Source of the DNA: an uncultured Pigmentiphaga sp.
GTDB taxonomy: Bacteria; Pseudomonadota; Gammaproteobacteria; Burkholderiales; Burkholderiaceae_B
Direction of reading: 5' to 3'
Length of the DNA: 25,789 nucleotides
NCBI GenBank assembly: GCA_937891425.1
Contig: CALAGD010000068.1
Span: 1 to 25,789 of the forward strand
Shown: piece after piece, positions 23,404 through 25,789 of the stretch
Position numbering within the stretch: position 1 is the first letter of the stretch
Layout of the letters: every line of letters starts with the position of its first letter
Notes under the pieces: model-generated
Seen by the model: the letters and a program-made list of their open reading frames with translations, nothing else
The model's database searches: none
What the model was told of the DNA's origin: nothing
Made by a program: the position numbers and the translations under genes

Positions 23404-24333
23404 ATGTTGACCATACGCAAGCTCGTCGATGACAACGCCACCGAGCTCCAGCTACGCTGGGTTGCAGGCGAAGCCGGCGGCTCGCGAGCATTGGCAGACG
23501 ATTATCTCGCCCCCTCCGATCGCGTCGGACACCTGAATTTCATCCATCCCACGCGCATCCAGGTGTTCGGTCATCGCGAGATGACCTACTACCAGCACTT
23601 CAGCCCGCGCGACCGCGAACAGAACTTCAACCGGCTCGTCATTGGCGGCGTGCCTGCCCTCGTCATCGCCGACGGGCTTGATCCTCCCGACGACCTCATC
23701 CAGATGTGCAACCGGCACGCCGTGCCGCTGCTGGCCTCCCCCATGAACGCCGCCGAGCTGATCGATATCCTGCGCATCTACGTGGGGCGCGCGCTCGCAC
23801 CGCGAATCATCATGCATGGCGTCTTCATGGATGTGCTCGGACTAGGCGTTCTGCTGGCCGGCGAATCTGGTCTGGGCAAGAGCGAACTCGCACTCGAACT
23901 CATTACGCGCGGCCACGGCCTGGTCGCCGATGACGCCGTCGAGTTCGCCCAGGTATCACCCGGCGCCATACATGGCTACTGTCCCGAACTGCTGCAGAAC
24001 ATGCTGGAAGTGCGTGGCCTGGGCCTGCTCGATATTCGCACCATTTTTGGCGAGACGGCCGTACGGCGCAAGATGCGCCTGCGGCTGATCGTGCAGCTGG
24101 TCAAGGCCTTGTCACAGGGTGAAGAGCGTGAACGCCTGCCCATCCAGGATACCACCCAGGAGGTACTGGGCGTTCCCATACGGAAGGTGGTGCTACCGGT
24201 GGCAGCCGGGCGCAACCTGGCGGTGCTCGTTGAGGCTGCCGTGCGCAATACCATTCTGCAGCTGAGGGGTATCGACACGCTTGCCGAATTCATGGAACGC
24301 CAGGCACAGGCCATACGCCGGAACGAGATCTGA
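23404..24333 (+). CDS. hprK: HPr kinase/phosphorylase
   Basis: A 309-aa bifunctional enzyme that adds or removes phosphate on a serine of HPr, coupling PTS activity to metabolism. The Walker A loop is GESGLGKS (153-160), with H139 in the MHGVFMD segment before it. D176-D177 follow in HGLVADDAVEF. The HPrK signature LEVRGLGLLDI sits at 201-211. The later MRLRLIVQL and IRKVVLPVAAGRNLAVLVEAA blocks belong to the C-terminal catalytic domain. In proteobacteria HprK occurs in few groups, including Betaproteobacteria. The ATG used gives the normal start MLTIRKLVDDN. No rapZ-like gene follows within the window. Confidence 0.97.
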   Translation: MLTIRKLVDDNATELQLRWVAGEAGGSRALADDYLAPSDRVGHLNFIHPTRIQVFGHREMTYYQHFSPRDREQNFNRLVIGGVPALVIADGLDPPDDLIQMCNRHAVPLLASPMNAAELIDILRIYVGRALAPRIIMHGVFMDVLGLGVLLAGESGLGKSELALELITRGHGLVADDAVEFAQVSPGAIHGYCPELLQNMLEVRGLGLLDIRTIFGETAVRRKMRLRLIVQLVKALSQGEERERLPIQDTTQEVLGVPIRKVVLPVAAGRNLAVLVEAAVRNTILQLRGIDTLAEFMERQAQAIRRNEI

Positions 24334-24658
24334 GCTGGCGCCTCCGGGCATGTGCATGCACGCATCCGCTGCCACTCGAGTCGTACGGTTCGGTCAAGCA
24401 AACTGAAACTTGCCGCGGCTCTGGTGCGGCTTCTCGTGCATGCGTTATTTGTACGTACATTTACACCCCACAGCAACCGCGATGCGCTGGCACCGGTCGC
24501 GGTTCGTCTGCCCGGCTCTTATCTTGATGCAGGCTCATTTGACGAGACACCGCGGGACGCATGCCGCCGCACATGTCTGACAATCAGCCATGCAGGCACG
24601 CAAATCCACCGGCGCAGTAAATCGGGGACAGCACACGTCGCCCCCCCCGGAGAGCGAT

Positions 24659-24704
24659 CAGGTTCAGGCGGCAGTCACGGCACAACGCCGCCTGAGCAAA
24701 CCTG
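24659..24704. repeat. Strong imperfect hairpin in the hprK-gntR gap
   Basis: CAGGTT (24659-24664) plus CAGGCGGC (24665-24672) pair with GCCGCCTG (24687-24694) and AACCTG (24699-24704). This gives 14 base pairs with one four-base bulge (AGCA) and a 14-base loop. No U-run follows on either strand, so it does not look like a normal terminator. It may be a repeat-family element (REP-like), a structured RNA or a remnant; no second copy is seen in the window. Confidence 0.45.
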
Positions 24705-24827
24705 GGGCGAGTCGTGAAGCAGCACTTGAAGAACGTCCACCGAATCGAGCCCACCGCGGGAGCCGGGTGGCCGGGCTCGCAGGCCAGTACACAGAATGCA
24801 TGTAAGCCACAATGACAATCTGACCTA

Positions 24828-24857
24828 ATACATGCCACCGCAGTGTGGTTGTATAAT
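24828..24857 (+). promoter_or_regulatory. Inverted repeat over a TATAAT box, probable autoregulatory operator of the GntR gene
   Basis: ATACA (24828-24832) and TGTAT (24850-24854) are inverted copies, and inside them CCAC (24835-24838) and GTGG (24845-24848) also pair, with a six-base centre. The right arm overlaps a perfect TATAAT (24852-24857), which would start RNA about 27 bases before the ATG at 24891. A regulator bound here would block its own promoter, common for FCD-type GntR proteins. No good -35 box is seen. Confidence 0.45.
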
Positions 24858-24890
24858 AAGTATGTCGCCCCCTTTCACATCGAGTACTTG

Positions 24891-25628
24891 ATGCCCCGAT
24901 CTGCCAAGACTCCCCGTACTACGGCTAGCCCCGCTGCGGCTACCCGTGCCCGCCCCCGCGGCGGCCGTGCGCTCGAGATCCGCAATATTCTTCAGGCCGA
25001 AATCGAGTCTGGCGAGTTGCCGCCCGGAGCCGCGCTCGACGAACGGGCACTGGCCGAACGATTCGGAGTATCCCGCACGCCCGTACGCGAAGCGCTGCAA
25101 CAGCTGGCAGCACTGGATCTGGTACGCATCGCTCCCCGTCACGGGGTTTCCGTAGCGCGGTTTTCCATTACCCGCATGCGCAGCATGCTGGAGTTCATCG
25201 GCGAGCTGGAAGCCATCTGTGCCAAGCTCGCAACGCGCCGCATCGACAGCGCAGGCATCACCCGTCTGAAAGCCTCTCTTGCCGCCTGCAAGGAGGCCGC
25301 CGACCGCGCCGACTCGCGCGCATACGCCGAGGCCAATCGCGAGCTGCACGACGTCATATACCAGGCCAGCCGCAACCCCTATCTCACCGATCACCTGCGC
25401 GCGGCACGACGCATGGTGCAACGCTACCATACGCGGTACTTCCACACACAGGCGCAAATGCGCAAGTCGTACAACGACCACGTCGCCGTGGTCGAGGCCA
25501 TCCTCAAGGGTGACGAGGCAGAGGCCTACCACGCCATGCTGCGCCACGTGCCCGCTGGCACCACCGAGTTCTCCGAGTTCCTGGCTACCGTTCCGCTCGA
25601 ATTCTTCGAAGCGGAACCCGTCGAGTAG
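24891..25628 (+). CDS. GntR-family regulator, FCD subfamily
   Basis: A 245-aa transcription factor. After an Ala/Thr-rich 20-residue start, the winged helix spans about 25-90: ILQAEIESGELPPGAALDERALAERFGVSRTPVREALQQL, with the recognition helix at SRTPVREAL, then LVRIAPRHGVSVA as the wing. The C-terminal FCD domain (about 95-225) has candidate metal/ligand residues H153 (NRELHDVIY), H197 (YNDHVAVVEAI) and H219 (LRHV). FCD regulators usually sense organic acids and act as repressors. ATG 24891 is chosen because an upstream GTG at 24843 lies inside the promoter. Its ribosome site is weak. The target genes are probably outside the window to the right; no partner is visible here. Confidence 0.93.
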   Translation: MPRSAKTPRTTASPAAATRARPRGGRALEIRNILQAEIESGELPPGAALDERALAERFGVSRTPVREALQQLAALDLVRIAPRHGVSVARFSITRMRSMLEFIGELEAICAKLATRRIDSAGITRLKASLAACKEAADRADSRAYAEANRELHDVIYQASRNPYLTDHLRAARRMVQRYHTRYFHTQAQMRKSYNDHVAVVEAILKGDEAEAYHAMLRHVPAGTTEFSEFLATVPLEFFEAEPVE

Positions 25629-25789
25629 GGCCTGCGCTGCTGCCGGGCCGCCCGAGCTGCACGGGCGTTGCATCCGCGCCCGAAGGCGCCTGTGCCCGCG
25701 CCTTCCAGCCAGCACACCAGCCACTCGCTGTCGCAGCGCAGCTGCGGCATCGGAACGGCGGGAGACGCTTGCCCGCCCCCCTCACTCCC
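25629..25789. other. Terminal 161 bp, no gene recognised
   Basis: The sequence after the regulator is very GC-rich. It shows no ribosome site or start on the + strand. A - strand gene could end near 25780, where the only possible - strand stop lies, but too little is visible to say. Confidence 0.4.

Larger units (their letters stand above)
24334..24890. other. 557-bp gene-poor region between hprK and the GntR gene
   Basis: Several short frames are open, but none has a ribosome site or a recognisable motif, and codon choice varies. The region includes a palindrome TGTACGTACA (24450-24459), a strong hairpin (24659-24704) and the inverted repeat and -10 box of the regulator gene, listed separately. 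No trace of a rapZ-like protein was recognised in any frame. Confidence 0.5.

Noticed and set aside
24352..24717. A 121-codon + strand frame after hprK
   Set aside because: No ribosome site, no motif, and composition rich in Arg, Ser and Thr as expected from random GC-rich sequence.

Overview
The window looks like a chromosomal segment of a GC-rich betaproteobacterium of the order Burkholderiales, most likely near Alcaligenaceae (Bordetella/Achromobacter-like). Three things suggest this: a Bug-type periplasmic tricarboxylate-transporter receptor, an HPr kinase next to ptsN and hpf, and an ssb / MFS transporter / uvrA neighbourhood. The genus cannot be fixed from the sequence alone. No IS element, prophage, CRISPR array, tRNA or rRNA gene was recognised.

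Left part (1-10000), catabolic and transport genes. The C-terminal part of an FAD-dependent oxidoreductase runs into a Bug solute-binding protein on the + strand. A nitroreductase-family protein (-) and a CopD-like membrane protein (+) are divergent. Three - strand genes follow: a BenE-type symporter preceded by a probable 29-codon small ORF, a NYN-LOTUS putative RNA-binding nuclease with a long disordered tail, and a 1203-residue fused hydantoinase/5-oxoprolinase.

Middle part (10000-12900), small envelope and stress genes. These are a 63-aa membrane protein (+), an HdeD-family protein and a GTG-started CBS-pair protein (-), and a His-rich RcnB-like periplasmic protein (+). Several short repeats in the gaps look like regulator binding sites.

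Right part (12900-24340), core genes. ssb and an MFS transporter (-) are followed by uvrA (+), then apt (-). The LPS precursor and export run kdsD-kdsC-lptC-lptA-lptB comes next, followed by hpf, ptsN and hprK. KdsD and KdsC act in making the Kdo sugar of LPS, and LptC, LptA and LptB help carry finished LPS to the outer membrane. Hpf, PtsN and HprK link ribosome hibernation and PTS-type regulation. The sigma-54 gene rpoN, which sits between lptB and hpf in E. coli and many other proteobacteria, is absent from this position.

Right end (24340-25789). A 557-bp gene-poor gap holds a strong hairpin and an inverted repeat over a TATAAT box. It leads into an FCD-type GntR regulator, whose target genes are probably outside the window.

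I found no convincing evidence for a new multi-gene defence or mobile system. The most useful leads are the small ORF before benE, three putative operator sites, the NYN-LOTUS protein and the missing rpoN.
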